In this document: positions 1 to 15,092 of the stretch, one piece after another | Layout of the letters: every line of letters begins with the position of its first letter | Numbering within the stretch: position 1 is the stretch's first letter | Assembly (NCBI RefSeq): GCF_001280005.1 | Contig: NZ_LGDW01000446.1 | Location: 1-53,116 of the forward strand | Length of the DNA: 53,116 nucleotides | Reading direction: 5' to 3' | Origin: Streptomyces sp. NRRL WC-3618 | GTDB taxonomy: Bacteria; Actinomycetota; Actinomycetes; Streptomycetales; Streptomycetaceae | Notes under the pieces: generated by a model | Database searches by the model: none | What the model saw: only the letters and a program-made list of their open reading frames with translations | Told to the model about the DNA's origin: nothing | Translations under genes and position numbers: made by a program

Positions 1-50
1 CCCCTACCCGTTCACCCCCACCCACTGTCCCGCACCAGTGAGGAACGCTC

Positions 51-833
51 ATGCGGAAGTACTCGCCACTCCTGACCGCCGCTCTGGCGGCGGCGCTGGC
101 CGGCGCCACCGCGTTACCCGCGGTGGCCGCCCCAGGCACCGGGTCGCCACCCGCTGCCCCAGGTGCCACCGCGCCCGCCGCGCTACGGCTGATGCCCTTG
201 GGTGACTCGATCACCTGGGGCGTCGGCAGCCCGTCCGGCAACAGCTACCGCGCCTTTCTGCGCAACCAGCTGTCGGCTGACGGGCACGCCGTGGACTTCG
301 TCGGCTCGGGCCGCAGCGGCACCATGTCCGACCCGGACAACGAGGGTCACTCCGGCTGGCGCATCGACCAGATCGCGGGCATCGCCGACTCCGTACTGGC
401 CCGCTACCGCCCGAACGTGGTCACCCTGGAGATCGGCACCAACGACCTCAACGGCAACTACCAGATCCCGACCGCCCCCGACCGGCTGCGTGCGCTCATC
501 GACCAGATCACCCGCGACGTCCCCGGCGTGACCGTTCTCGTCGGCACCGTGATCGTCTCCACCAGCGGCACCGAGGAGGCCAACCGGCCCGGGTTCAACG
601 CCAGGATCCCCGGGATCGTCCAGGCCGCGCAGGCCGCCGGCAAGCACGTACGCCTGGTGGACATGGGCGCGTTGAACAGGGCGGACCTCTCCGACGCCCT
701 GCACCCCAATGACAACGGCTTCCGCAAGATGGCGGACGCCTTCAACGCGGGGGTGCGGGCCGCGGACGCGGCGGGCTGGATCAGACCGCCGGCTTCGGCG
801 GTCGATCGGGTCCACCAGCGGACCCTCGGATGA
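51..833 (+). CDS. Secreted SGNH/GDSL-family esterase
   Basis: A 260-residue exported hydrolase that probably removes acyl (acetyl-type) groups from polysaccharide. Residues 1-27 form a Sec signal peptide ending in AVAAP. Block I is LMPLGDSITWG with nucleophile Ser53; the GTNDLN segment is block III; DALHPND near the C-terminus supplies Asp215 and His218, completing the SGNH triad. The ATG at 51 follows GAGGA at a normal distance. It lies upstream of a run of secreted glycosidases but is separated from them by a perfect 13-bp stem terminator, so it is probably its own transcript. The family call is strong; the substrate is inferred only from the neighbours. Unlike the following five enzymes it has no ricin-type lectin module. 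Confidence 0.9.
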   Translation: MRKYSPLLTAALAAALAGATALPAVAAPGTGSPPAAPGATAPAALRLMPLGDSITWGVGSPSGNSYRAFLRNQLSADGHAVDFVGSGRSGTMSDPDNEGHSGWRIDQIAGIADSVLARYRPNVVTLEIGTNDLNGNYQIPTAPDRLRALIDQITRDVPGVTVLVGTVIVSTSGTEEANRPGFNARIPGIVQAAQAAGKHVRLVDMGALNRADLSDALHPNDNGFRKMADAFNAGVRAADAAGWIRPPASAVDRVHQRTLG

Positions 834-849
834 GGTGAGGGGCACGAGG

Positions 850-887
850 ACCCGCGTCCGGCACGACGGCCGTCGCCGGACGCGGGT
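850..887. terminator. Strong hairpin terminator after the SGNH esterase gene
   Basis: ACCCGCGTCCGGC at 850-862 is repeated as its exact reverse complement at 875-887: a 13-bp GC-rich stem with a 12-nt loop, 17 nt after the stop codon. No U-tract follows, which is usual for streptomycete terminators. Confidence 0.8.
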
Positions 888-1141
888 TCCGGCATGCCCT
901 CGCAGCGGCTTGATCAGCGGAAACATGGGATGGATCGTGTTTCCAGATCGCCAAGACATGGCTATTGACAGCTAGTTGGGCCTGTGGGATCACTACGGCA
1001 TGGGATGTCTGAGTGTTCCCTGTGCGTGCTTACGGGCACGCAGCCGGGACCGATCGACACCCCTTCCGAACCCTTCCTCCGGACCCTTCGGACAGGCACG
1101 GCACTCTCCGTCCGCACCCCCCGCATATCCGAGGACACAGA
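888..1141 (+). promoter_or_regulatory. Probable control region of the ricin-tagged glycosidase set
   Basis: About 250 bases without a credible gene. An inverted repeat, GGAAACA (919-925) and TGTTTCC (938-944) with a 12-nt spacer, is the best operator candidate. TTGACA at 965-970 could be a -35 element, but the matching -10 (around 988-993, GATCAC) is weak. GAGG at about 1131-1134 serves the start at 1142. The regulator is not in this window's vicinity. Confidence 0.4.
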
Positions 1142-2650
1142 ATGCAGCCTCCATCTGCTCCGCCCCCCACTCCCACGGCACGCACGTCCCGCTTACCGGC
1201 GGCCGCCGCCGCATGCGTGCTGGCGCTGCTGGCCATGCTGCTGGCATCCGCGCCGACATGGTCCGCGCCGGCGTCGGCGGCAGCGCTGGTGAGCTCGGCG
1301 TCGGGACGGTGCCTGGACGTCAAGGGCAACGTCGACACGTCCGGCACGGCGCTGCAGATCTGGGACTGCAACGACCAGGTCAACCAGGCGTTCGAGTTCA
1401 CGTCGGCGGGTGAGCTGAGGGCGATGAACGGCACCCGGTGCGTGGACGCGTACGACACCCGGACGGCCCCGGGAGCTCCGGTGGTCATCCGGCCGTGCGA
1501 CGGACGGCCGACCCAGGTGTGGCGCCACACCTCCGACGGACCCGTCACCGGTACCGCCTCCGGATTCTGTCTGGACGTGAACGGGGCGGCCACGGCCAAC
1601 GGCACCGCGCTCATCCTGTGGACCTGCAACGGCCAGAGCAACCAGAAATGGACCTCGCCGAGCTCCCCGCCACCCGTGCCTGGCGGATCGGGTCCGTGCG
1701 GCATCTACGCCGCCGGCGGTACACCGTGCGTGGCCGCGCACAGCACCGTGCGAGCGCTCTACGGTTCCTACAACGGCTCCCTCTACCAGGTCAGGCGTGC
1801 CTCGGACAACACCACCCGGGACATCGGCCTGCTGGCGCCCGGCGGCTTTGTCGACGCGGCGGCGCAGGACGCGTTCTGCGCGGGCACCTCATGCGTGATC
1901 ACGGTCGTCCGCGACCAGTCGGGACACGGCAACGACCTGTGGTACCAGGGCTCCGCCCAGGTCCCGGGCTCGAACCAGAGCAGCCCCGCGAAGGCCACCT
2001 CCGAGTCGTTGACCGCCGGGGGCACCAAGGCGTACTCGCTGTACATCAACCCGGGGAACAGCTACTGGCGCGACGGCCACCTGACGGGCGTGCCGACCGG
2101 TGCCGCACCCGAAGGTGCCTACATGGTGACCAGCGGCACCCACGTCAACGGCGGCTGCTGCTTCGACTACGGCAACAGTGAGACGACCCGCAAGGCCGAC
2201 GCGGCGGGGGCGATGGACGCGATCAACTTCAGCACCCAGTGCTGGTTCGGCGGCTGTTCGGGAAGGGGGCCCTGGGTGCAGGCCGACCTCGAATGGGGCC
2301 TGTACTCCGGCGGCAGCCAGTCCTGGAACCCCAACCAGCGGGCCTTCACGGACAAGTTCGTCACCGCGATGCTCAAGAACAACGGCACCTCGAGGCTCGC
2401 CCTCAAGGGCGGCAGCGCCCAGTCGGGGAACCTGACCACCCTCTGGGACGGCGGGCTGCCCGGCGGATACAGCCCCATGAAGAAGCAGGGGGCCATCATC
2501 CTGGGCAGCGGCGGTGACTGCTGCAAGCCCGGCGGCGGCGCCAACCTGAGCGCCGGCACCTTCTACGAGGGGGCCATCGTCGCCGGCTACCCCTCGGACG
2601 CGACCGACAACGCGGTGCAGGCCGACATCACCGCCGCCGGCTATCGCTGA
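1142..2650 (+). CDS. Secreted GH54 alpha-L-arabinofuranosidase with N-terminal ricin (CBM13) module
   Basis: Exported enzyme (502 aa) expected to remove terminal L-arabinofuranose from arabinan, arabinoxylan or arabinogalactan. Residues 1-46 are the signal peptide; about 48-172 form a three-repeat ricin B lectin domain with SGRCLDV and NQKW/QVW signatures; about 180-502 are the arabinofuranosidase B catalytic domain. ADLEWGLYSGG gives the likely nucleophile Glu384, and GSGGDCC gives the likely acid Asp459. Their spacing of 75 matches the Glu221/Asp297 pair I recall for the fungal GH54 enzyme AkAbfB. The start at 1142 is preferred to an in-frame ATG at 1013 because GAGG precedes it and the signal peptide begins there. 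Fungal members carry a CBM42 at the C-terminus; here that is replaced by an N-terminal CBM13. Confidence 0.9.
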   Translation: MQPPSAPPPTPTARTSRLPAAAAACVLALLAMLLASAPTWSAPASAAALVSSASGRCLDVKGNVDTSGTALQIWDCNDQVNQAFEFTSAGELRAMNGTRCVDAYDTRTAPGAPVVIRPCDGRPTQVWRHTSDGPVTGTASGFCLDVNGAATANGTALILWTCNGQSNQKWTSPSSPPPVPGGSGPCGIYAAGGTPCVAAHSTVRALYGSYNGSLYQVRRASDNTTRDIGLLAPGGFVDAAAQDAFCAGTSCVITVVRDQSGHGNDLWYQGSAQVPGSNQSSPAKATSESLTAGGTKAYSLYINPGNSYWRDGHLTGVPTGAAPEGAYMVTSGTHVNGGCCFDYGNSETTRKADAAGAMDAINFSTQCWFGGCSGRGPWVQADLEWGLYSGGSQSWNPNQRAFTDKFVTAMLKNNGTSRLALKGGSAQSGNLTTLWDGGLPGGYSPMKKQGAIILGSGGDCCKPGGGANLSAGTFYEGAIVAGYPSDATDNAVQADITAAGYR

Positions 2651-2849
2651 ACGCGCGGCACCGCTCCGCCGCTCGTCCGCCGGTGATCGTCGCCGCGCCG
2701 ACCCGGTGGGGCACCCGCACTCGGCTCCGGGGGCGGCAGCCCACCGCCGCCCCGGCAGGTCGCCGCGCCGTGCACCACTCACGTACGGAAGCAGGCCCTG
2801 TCCACCACGCGCGCCGCAGCGCAGCGGCGCCCCGTCTCAGGAGGATCTG
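2651..2849 (+). other. Intercistronic region with GC-rich hairpin
   Basis: About 200 bases without a gene. GGGGCGGC (2730-2737) and GCCGCCCC (2746-2753) form an 8-bp stem with an 8-nt loop, which could act as a partial terminator or mRNA stabiliser between the GH54 gene and the next gene. AGGAGG-like CAGGAGGA at 2838-2845 is the ribosome binding site for the start at 2850. Confidence 0.35.
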
Positions 2850-7143
<4,294 letters not shown>

Positions 7144-7194
7144 CCCCGGGACAGCCGGGACGACCGACCCCTCAACGACGCTGAGAGGCTCCGC

Positions 7195-10595
<3,401 letters not shown>

Positions 10596-10669
10596 CTGGT
10601 GGGGCCCGACTCGCGGGGCCGGGTGCGGTGAGGGCCGGCCCGGCCTCGTAGGCCTCGACGCACGTCCGT

Positions 10670-10719
10670 ACGACAGCCCCTCCGCGCCCGCGCAGACGCC
10701 GGCTCGGCGGGGCTGTCGT
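10670..10719. terminator. Bidirectional terminator between convergent esterase and P450 genes
   Basis: ACGACAGCCCC (10670-10680) pairs exactly with GGGGCTGTCGT (10709-10719), an 11-bp stem with a 28-nt loop that can pair further inside. It sits between two genes that face each other. Confidence 0.7.
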
Positions 10720-10769
10720 GTGTCCCGGTGCCGCGACGCGGTGGTGCGCGGCGGTTGTCGACGGCCGCT

Positions 10770-12239
10770 TCACTCAGCCGTCGACTCCTCGCTCGGGGGC
10801 CGGCGTTCGAGGTGCAGTCGCAGGCCCTGCGGTATCACCGTCAGGCGTTCCGCCACCCGCAGCCGGTAGTCGGGGTCGGGCTTCAGGTCGTAGCGGCGCA
10901 GCAGCAGGCCGAGGACGAGTGTCGCCTCGTGCAGGGCGAACTGGCGGCCGATGCACGCCCGCGCCCCGGTGCCCCAGGGCTTGAACGCGTGGGCGGGACG
11001 GGCGCGCACGGCCGCCGCGTCGAAACGGTCCGGGTCGAACCGGTCGGCGTCGGCGCCCCAGACCGCCGGGTCGCGGTGCAGCAGCGGAGCGAGGACCAGC
11101 GTCCAGGCCCCCTCGCGCATCGGATGCTCGCCGCCGAGCACCGTGTCGTGGCGGGCCTCGCGGGCGAAGCCGGGCGCCGTCGGCCACAGCCGCAGCGACT
11201 CGTCGAGCACCCGGCGCACGTACCGCAGCCTGGCGACCTGGTCGTAGCCGGGGACGGCGGCCCCGCCCCAGACGCGGTCCACCTCGGCGCGGGCGCGGGC
11301 GGCGACGTCGGGGTGCCGGGAGAGGTAGTGCAGGGCGAAGGAGAGCGCGCCGGACGTCGTCTCGTGGCCCGCGATGAGGAAGGTCAGGACCTGTCGGCGC
11401 ACGTTCTCGGGCGCCAGGCGCTCGCCGGTCTCCGGGTGGGCGGTGTCGAGCATACGGTCGAGCAGGTCGCCGCCGCCGTCGCCGTCCGACGCCCGGCGGG
11501 CCCGCACCAGCTCGTCGACCGTGCGGTTCAGGTACGCCACGGCCGCCTCGTTGCGGCGCGTGGCCCGCCGCAGCAGCAGCGGGGCGAGCGGCGCGGGGAC
11601 GGTGTTCAGAGACTGCGCGTGGTTGAGGGTGCCCACCATCGCGGTCACGAAGGGGTGCGGGCGCTCGCGTTCGAAGGAGCCGAAGTCGTGTCCGAAGCCG
11701 GTGCGCGCGATCGTCTCGAGGGTCAGCTTGGTCATGTCGCCGGGCACGTCCACCGCCCGCCCCGCGGCCTGTTCCCGGTCCCAGTGGTCGGTGAGCCGCC
11801 CGGCCACGGCCAGCATCATCGGGTGGTACCCGGCCATCGCCTCGCGGCTGAAACCGGGGGCGAGGACATCGTGCGCCAGCTGCCAGTTGGGCTCGTGGTT
11901 GTACGCCGTGAACAGCCCGTCGCCGGCGACCGGGCGCAGGTTGGCCACGCCGAGGCCCACATGTTTGGCGAAGCGTGACTCGTCCGCCAGATCGGCGGCG
12001 AGATCCGCGCCCCACACGAACACGATCTCCTTGCCGAACGCCCTGCGCCGGAAGATCGGCCCGAGGCGCCGCCCGAAGCGCATCGAGTCCTGGAGGGGCG
12101 TGCGGGCACTGACGCCGACCAGGTCGCCGAGCAGCGGAATCCGGTGCGGCGGATGCGGGATCCGGTGCAGCTCGGGCCAATCCAGCTCGGCGCTGCGGAA
12201 TCCCTCGGACGGAGCGGTCCGGGTCACCGTCTCGGTCAT
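10770..12239 (-). CDS. Cytochrome P450, CYP102-type haem domain without fused reductase
   Basis: A 489-residue soluble P450 monooxygenase. The I-helix motif is FLIAGHETTSG; the haem-binding loop PWGTGARACIGRQF carries the thiolate Cys429 and continues FALHEATLVLG, which closely resembles the haem domain of Bacillus P450 BM3 (CYP102A1). The flavodoxin-like/reductase half found in BM3 is absent, as in the stand-alone CYP102B1 of S. coelicolor. A fatty-acid-like substrate is therefore plausible but not shown. Electrons must come from a separate partner; none is encoded nearby. ATG 12239 (protein begins TETVTRTAPS) has GGGAG upstream and is preferred to the in-frame start at 12293. Divergent from a TetR gene, its likely regulator. 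Confidence 0.85.
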   Translation of the reverse strand: MTETVTRTAPSEGFRSAELDWPELHRIPHPPHRIPLLGDLVGVSARTPLQDSMRFGRRLGPIFRRRAFGKEIVFVWGADLAADLADESRFAKHVGLGVANLRPVAGDGLFTAYNHEPNWQLAHDVLAPGFSREAMAGYHPMMLAVAGRLTDHWDREQAAGRAVDVPGDMTKLTLETIARTGFGHDFGSFERERPHPFVTAMVGTLNHAQSLNTVPAPLAPLLLRRATRRNEAAVAYLNRTVDELVRARRASDGDGGGDLLDRMLDTAHPETGERLAPENVRRQVLTFLIAGHETTSGALSFALHYLSRHPDVAARARAEVDRVWGGAAVPGYDQVARLRYVRRVLDESLRLWPTAPGFAREARHDTVLGGEHPMREGAWTLVLAPLLHRDPAVWGADADRFDPDRFDAAAVRARPAHAFKPWGTGARACIGRQFALHEATLVLGLLLRRYDLKPDPDYRLRVAERLTVIPQGLRLHLERRPPSEESTAE

Positions 12240-12268
12240 GACGACATCTCCCTCGGTGCAGGGGCGTG

Positions 12269-12293
12269 TTGATCCTGTTGTACGTGGATTCAA
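12269..12293. promoter_or_regulatory. Candidate TetR operator between P450 and TetR genes
   Basis: TTGATCC at 12269-12275 and GGATTCAA at 12286-12293 form an imperfect inverted repeat (one bulged T) in the 107-bp divergent intergenic region. The site is 30 nt upstream of the P450 start and 53 nt upstream of the TetR start. Direct sight only; binding is inferred. Confidence 0.4.
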
Positions 12294-12346
12294 TAGCGCG
12301 CCCAGTCTGATCCCGCTGTTGAACCGACGTCAAGTAAGGTGCGGGC

Positions 12347-12955
12347 ATGGCCGCGAAAGAGGGGGAACGCACGCGTCGGCGGCTCAGTACCGGTGAGCGC
12401 CGGGAGCAGCTTCTGTCGGTCGGCGCGCGACTGTTCTCGGAGAGTCCGTACGACGACGTGTGGATCGAACAGGTCGCCGAGATCGCCGGCGTCTCGCGAG
12501 GGCTGCTCTACCACTACTTCCCGAACAAGCGGGACTTCTTCGCGGCGGTCGTGGAGCGCGAGAGCGAGCGCATGCTGCGGATGACGGCGGCCGTGCCGGG
12601 CGTTCCCGCACGCGAGCAGCTGGCCGCGAACCTCGACGCCTTCCTCGCGTACGTGGAGGAGCACGCCCACGGCTATCGCGCCTTCCATCGCGCCGACGCC
12701 TCCGGAGACCAGGCCGTACGGAAGGTCTATCAGCGGGCGCTGGCCGCGCAGGAGCGGCAGATCCTCGTGGCGCTCGCGGCCGACCCGGAGTTCGGGCGGC
12801 TGTCCGAGGAGCGGCCGGAACTGCGGCTCGCCGTCCGGGGCTGGCTGGCGTTCACGACCGCGGTGTGCCTGGAGTGGCTGCGCGGCTCGGACCTGTCCCG
12901 CGAGCAGGTACGGGATCTGTGCGCGCGGTCGCTGCTCGGCACCCTCGCGCCCTGA
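12347..12955 (+). CDS. TetR-family transcriptional regulator
   Basis: A 202-residue one-component regulator. The N-terminal helix-turn-helix reads IEQVAEIAGVSRGLLYHYF followed by NKRDFF, the standard TetR pattern (about residues 36-65). The C-terminal ligand-binding half begins around residue 85 and includes a hydrophobic stretch FLAYVEEHAHGYRAF. It is transcribed away from the CYP102-type P450 gene with 107 bp between starts, so it probably represses that gene and itself in response to a lipophilic compound, as Bm3R1 does for CYP102A1; this is analogy. ATG 12347 has AAGG 6 nt upstream. Confidence 0.9.
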   Translation: MAAKEGERTRRRLSTGERREQLLSVGARLFSESPYDDVWIEQVAEIAGVSRGLLYHYFPNKRDFFAAVVERESERMLRMTAAVPGVPAREQLAANLDAFLAYVEEHAHGYRAFHRADASGDQAVRKVYQRALAAQERQILVALAADPEFGRLSEERPELRLAVRGWLAFTTAVCLEWLRGSDLSREQVRDLCARSLLGTLAP

Positions 12956-13034
12956 CGCCGGACGGCGGCGCGTCTTTCGGCACGGAATCCCACAGGAACG
13001 GGGGTGGTTGGCGTGCGCCCGGATCTCCGATAGG

Positions 13035-13053
13035 TTAGGCAAGGCTTACCTAA
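13035..13053 (+). promoter_or_regulatory. Iron box (DmdR1/IdeR-type operator)
   Basis: TTAGGCAAGGCTTACCTAA is a 19-bp interrupted palindrome that matches the actinobacterial iron-box pattern TTAGGTTAGGCTnACCTAA closely. It overlaps the first base of the AAGGAG ribosome binding site of the DUF2470 gene, so a bound repressor would sit at the very start of the message. Confidence 0.8.
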
Positions 13054-13063
13054 GGAGATGACG

Positions 13064-13798
13064 ATGGGTGACAGTCCGACCTGCACGGCCGCGCCCGCCG
13101 CGGCCGAACGCGCGCGCTCGGTGCTCGCCGCAGCGTGGTCCTGCGCGGTGACCGCGGACGGCGGGCGCGAGGAGTTCGTCGGCGCGCACACCGTCGGCGA
13201 GGACGGCCGGGTGGTCCTGGACGTACCGGCGGACAGCACGCTGCTCGCCGCCGCCGTCTGCGCCCCGCGCGGCGAACCCTCGGCCGTACTGGAGTTCGCC
13301 GACGTCTCGCCCGTCCCCGTCCGCCACCGGATCCGCGCCCGGCTGTGGATGGCCGGCTGGTTCTCCGTCGAGGACGCGGGTGAGGGTGAGCGGCTCGCGT
13401 TCCGTCCGACCCGCGTGGTGCTGCGCCAGACCTCCGGTGCCACTGTCGTCGACCTCGACGCGTTCACGGCCGCCGCGCCGGACCCGCTCGCCACAGCCGA
13501 GGCCGGACTGCTGACCCACCTCGCCGACTGTCACGGCGACGCCGTCGAGCGCCTCACCCGTCTGGTCGAGCCGGACAGCCTGCACGGCGCCGTCCGGGTC
13601 CAGCCCGTCGCCGTCGACCGGCACGGACTCACCCTGCGTATCGAGCGGTCCCGCGCCCACGGCGACGTACGACTGGCGTTCCATCAGCCCGCCGACACCG
13701 TGTCCCAGCTCACCGAACGCATGCACACCCTGCTCACCCAGGCCGGCGCTGCCTGTCCCTGCGCGCTACAGCGGCAGCGCGCAGACGGCGACGGGTGA
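13064..13798 (+). CDS. Iron-box-controlled DUF2470 protein, probable haem/iron-related
   Basis: A 244-residue soluble protein. Residues 1-135 resemble a split-barrel half, and about 145-225 form a DUF2470 domain beginning EAGLLTHLADCHGDAVERL. DUF2470 is the C-terminal domain of the haem-degrading HugZ/HutZ proteins, where it contributes haem-binding residues. A 19-bp iron box lies directly in front, so expression under iron limitation is predicted. The start was moved from ATG 13058 to ATG 13064 because AAGGAG at 13053-13057 abuts the first ATG but lies 6 nt before the second. The last 33 bp overlap the end of the convergent lactonase gene, so transcripts of the two genes are antisense at their 3' ends. 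Confidence 0.75.
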   Translation: MGDSPTCTAAPAAAERARSVLAAAWSCAVTADGGREEFVGAHTVGEDGRVVLDVPADSTLLAAAVCAPRGEPSAVLEFADVSPVPVRHRIRARLWMAGWFSVEDAGEGERLAFRPTRVVLRQTSGATVVDLDAFTAAAPDPLATAEAGLLTHLADCHGDAVERLTRLVEPDSLHGAVRVQPVAVDRHGLTLRIERSRAHGDVRLAFHQPADTVSQLTERMHTLLTQAGAACPCALQRQRADGDG

Positions 13799-14947
13799 CG
13801 CGAACGGCTCGCCCGCGAGCCGCAGTTCACCGCTCGCGCGGTCGACACGGAAGACGCTGACCGTGCCCGACCGCTGGTTCGCCGCGAACAGCAGGTTCCC
13901 GCCCGGCGCCAGGGCGATGTGGCGCGGGAAGTCACCCGCGACCGGCACCGTGTCGAGAAGCCGCAGACGCGCACCGTCGGCTTCCACCGCGTACCGCGTC
14001 AGACTGTTGTCGCCGCGGTTCGCCAGATACGCGTACCGCCCGTCCTCGGTCACCACGAGCTGGGCCGGATAACTCGCGCCCGCCCGCGTCCCCGTGGGCT
14101 GCGCCTCCCCGATGTCCAGGCGCCCGGTGGCGGGGGAGTAGCCGCAGACAGCCACCGTGTTGTCCAGCTCGTCGGCGAGATACGCGTATCGCCCGCCCGG
14201 GTGGAAGGTGAGATGGCGTGGCCCCGCGCCCGGACGGGTCCGCGCCCGCGAGACCTCGGAGAGCGTGCCCTGTACGGCGTCCAGGCGGTACGTGTAGACC
14301 GTGTCCGTCCCCAGATCGACCGCGAGGACATGGCCGCCGTCGGGGCTGGTGAGGCACTGGTGCGCGTGCGGGCCCTGCTGACCCGGGCCGGGCGCCGGGC
14401 TGGAGTGCGTGACCAGGTCGGTGCGCTCGCCGAGCGCGCCCGACGCGTCGACGGGGTGCACCGCCACGCTGCCGGAGCCGTAGTTGGCGCTGAGCAGCCA
14501 GCGCCCGCTGGGATGCACGGACAGATGGCACGGTCCCGCCCCGCCGGTCTCGCGTGTGCCGAGCACCTGGTGCTGTTCGCCCTCGCCGCCGAGCCGGATC
14601 GCGGTCACGCCGCCGTCCTGGCGCTCGTTCACGGCGTACAGGGTGCGGCCGTCCGGGTGTACGGCGAGGTAGGACGGGTCACCCACACCCTTGATCACTC
14701 CGGCGCCGGTGACATGGCCCGAGGCCGGGTCGTAGGTGGCGAGGCCGATGCCGGTGCCGCCGCCCTGGACGGAGGTGTAGGTGCCGAGGAAGAGGGGGCG
14801 GGGAGCGGCCGGCCGAGGGGCCGGTGACGCCGGTGCGGCCTCGGGCTCCTCCATCGCCCCGGCCGCCGTGGCTCTCGCCGGGACGGAAGCCGCCGCTGCC
14901 GTGCCCGCCGCCGCGCCCACGAACCGGCGCCTGCTCCAGCCGCTCAT
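13766..14947 (-). CDS. Tat-exported lactonase-family beta-propeller (Pgl-like)
   Basis: A 393-residue seven-bladed propeller of the 6-phosphogluconolactonase/carboxymuconate-cyclase-like family (PF10282). The N-terminus SGWSRRRFVGAAAG is a clear twin-arginine signal, followed by an Ala/Pro-rich stretch to about residue 50. Repeats such as YLAVHPDGRTLYAVNE, HLTFHPGGRYAYLADE and HIALAPGGNLLFAAN mark successive blades. Family members hydrolyse lactones in the cytoplasm; export here makes the usual pentose-phosphate role unlikely, so the substrate is open. ATG 14947 places the signal correctly and is preferred to a TTG start at 15022. A long inverted repeat lies about 50 bp upstream. Confidence 0.85.
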   Translation of the reverse strand: MSGWSRRRFVGAAAGTAAAASVPARATAAGAMEEPEAAPASPAPRPAAPRPLFLGTYTSVQGGGTGIGLATYDPASGHVTGAGVIKGVGDPSYLAVHPDGRTLYAVNERQDGGVTAIRLGGEGEQHQVLGTRETGGAGPCHLSVHPSGRWLLSANYGSGSVAVHPVDASGALGERTDLVTHSSPAPGPGQQGPHAHQCLTSPDGGHVLAVDLGTDTVYTYRLDAVQGTLSEVSRARTRPGAGPRHLTFHPGGRYAYLADELDNTVAVCGYSPATGRLDIGEAQPTGTRAGASYPAQLVVTEDGRYAYLANRGDNSLTRYAVEADGARLRLLDTVPVAGDFPRHIALAPGGNLLFAANQRSGTVSVFRVDRASGELRLAGEPFASPVAVCALPL

Positions 14948-14997
14948 ACCTGCACCCCGGTTTTCTCGGTCGCGTCGGCCCCGTGATCGGTCGTGAT

Positions 14998-15027
14998 CAG
15001 AGTTGATCAGCCGTGACATCAACTCTG
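14998..15027. promoter_or_regulatory. Perfect 10-bp inverted repeat upstream of the lactonase gene
   Basis: CAGAGTTGAT (14998-15007) and ATCAACTCTG (15018-15027) are exact inverted copies around a 10-nt spacer. The arms are unusually AT-rich for this genome, and extra TGATC copies lie just beside them (14984-15009). An operator for the lactonase promoter fits better than a terminator for the upstream gene, but either is possible. Confidence 0.5.
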
Positions 15028-15092
15028 GCCGGATCCCCCGCCAAGGGCAAGAGCGGCAACGGGCGTTGCGTATGCCGCAACGCCGGTACGGC

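Noticed and set aside
183..959. Long minus-strand frame across the SGNH esterase gene
   Set aside because: Mirror of a high-GC gene; Val/Gly/Arg-rich product, no ribosome binding site, and the plus-strand frame has the catalytic motifs.
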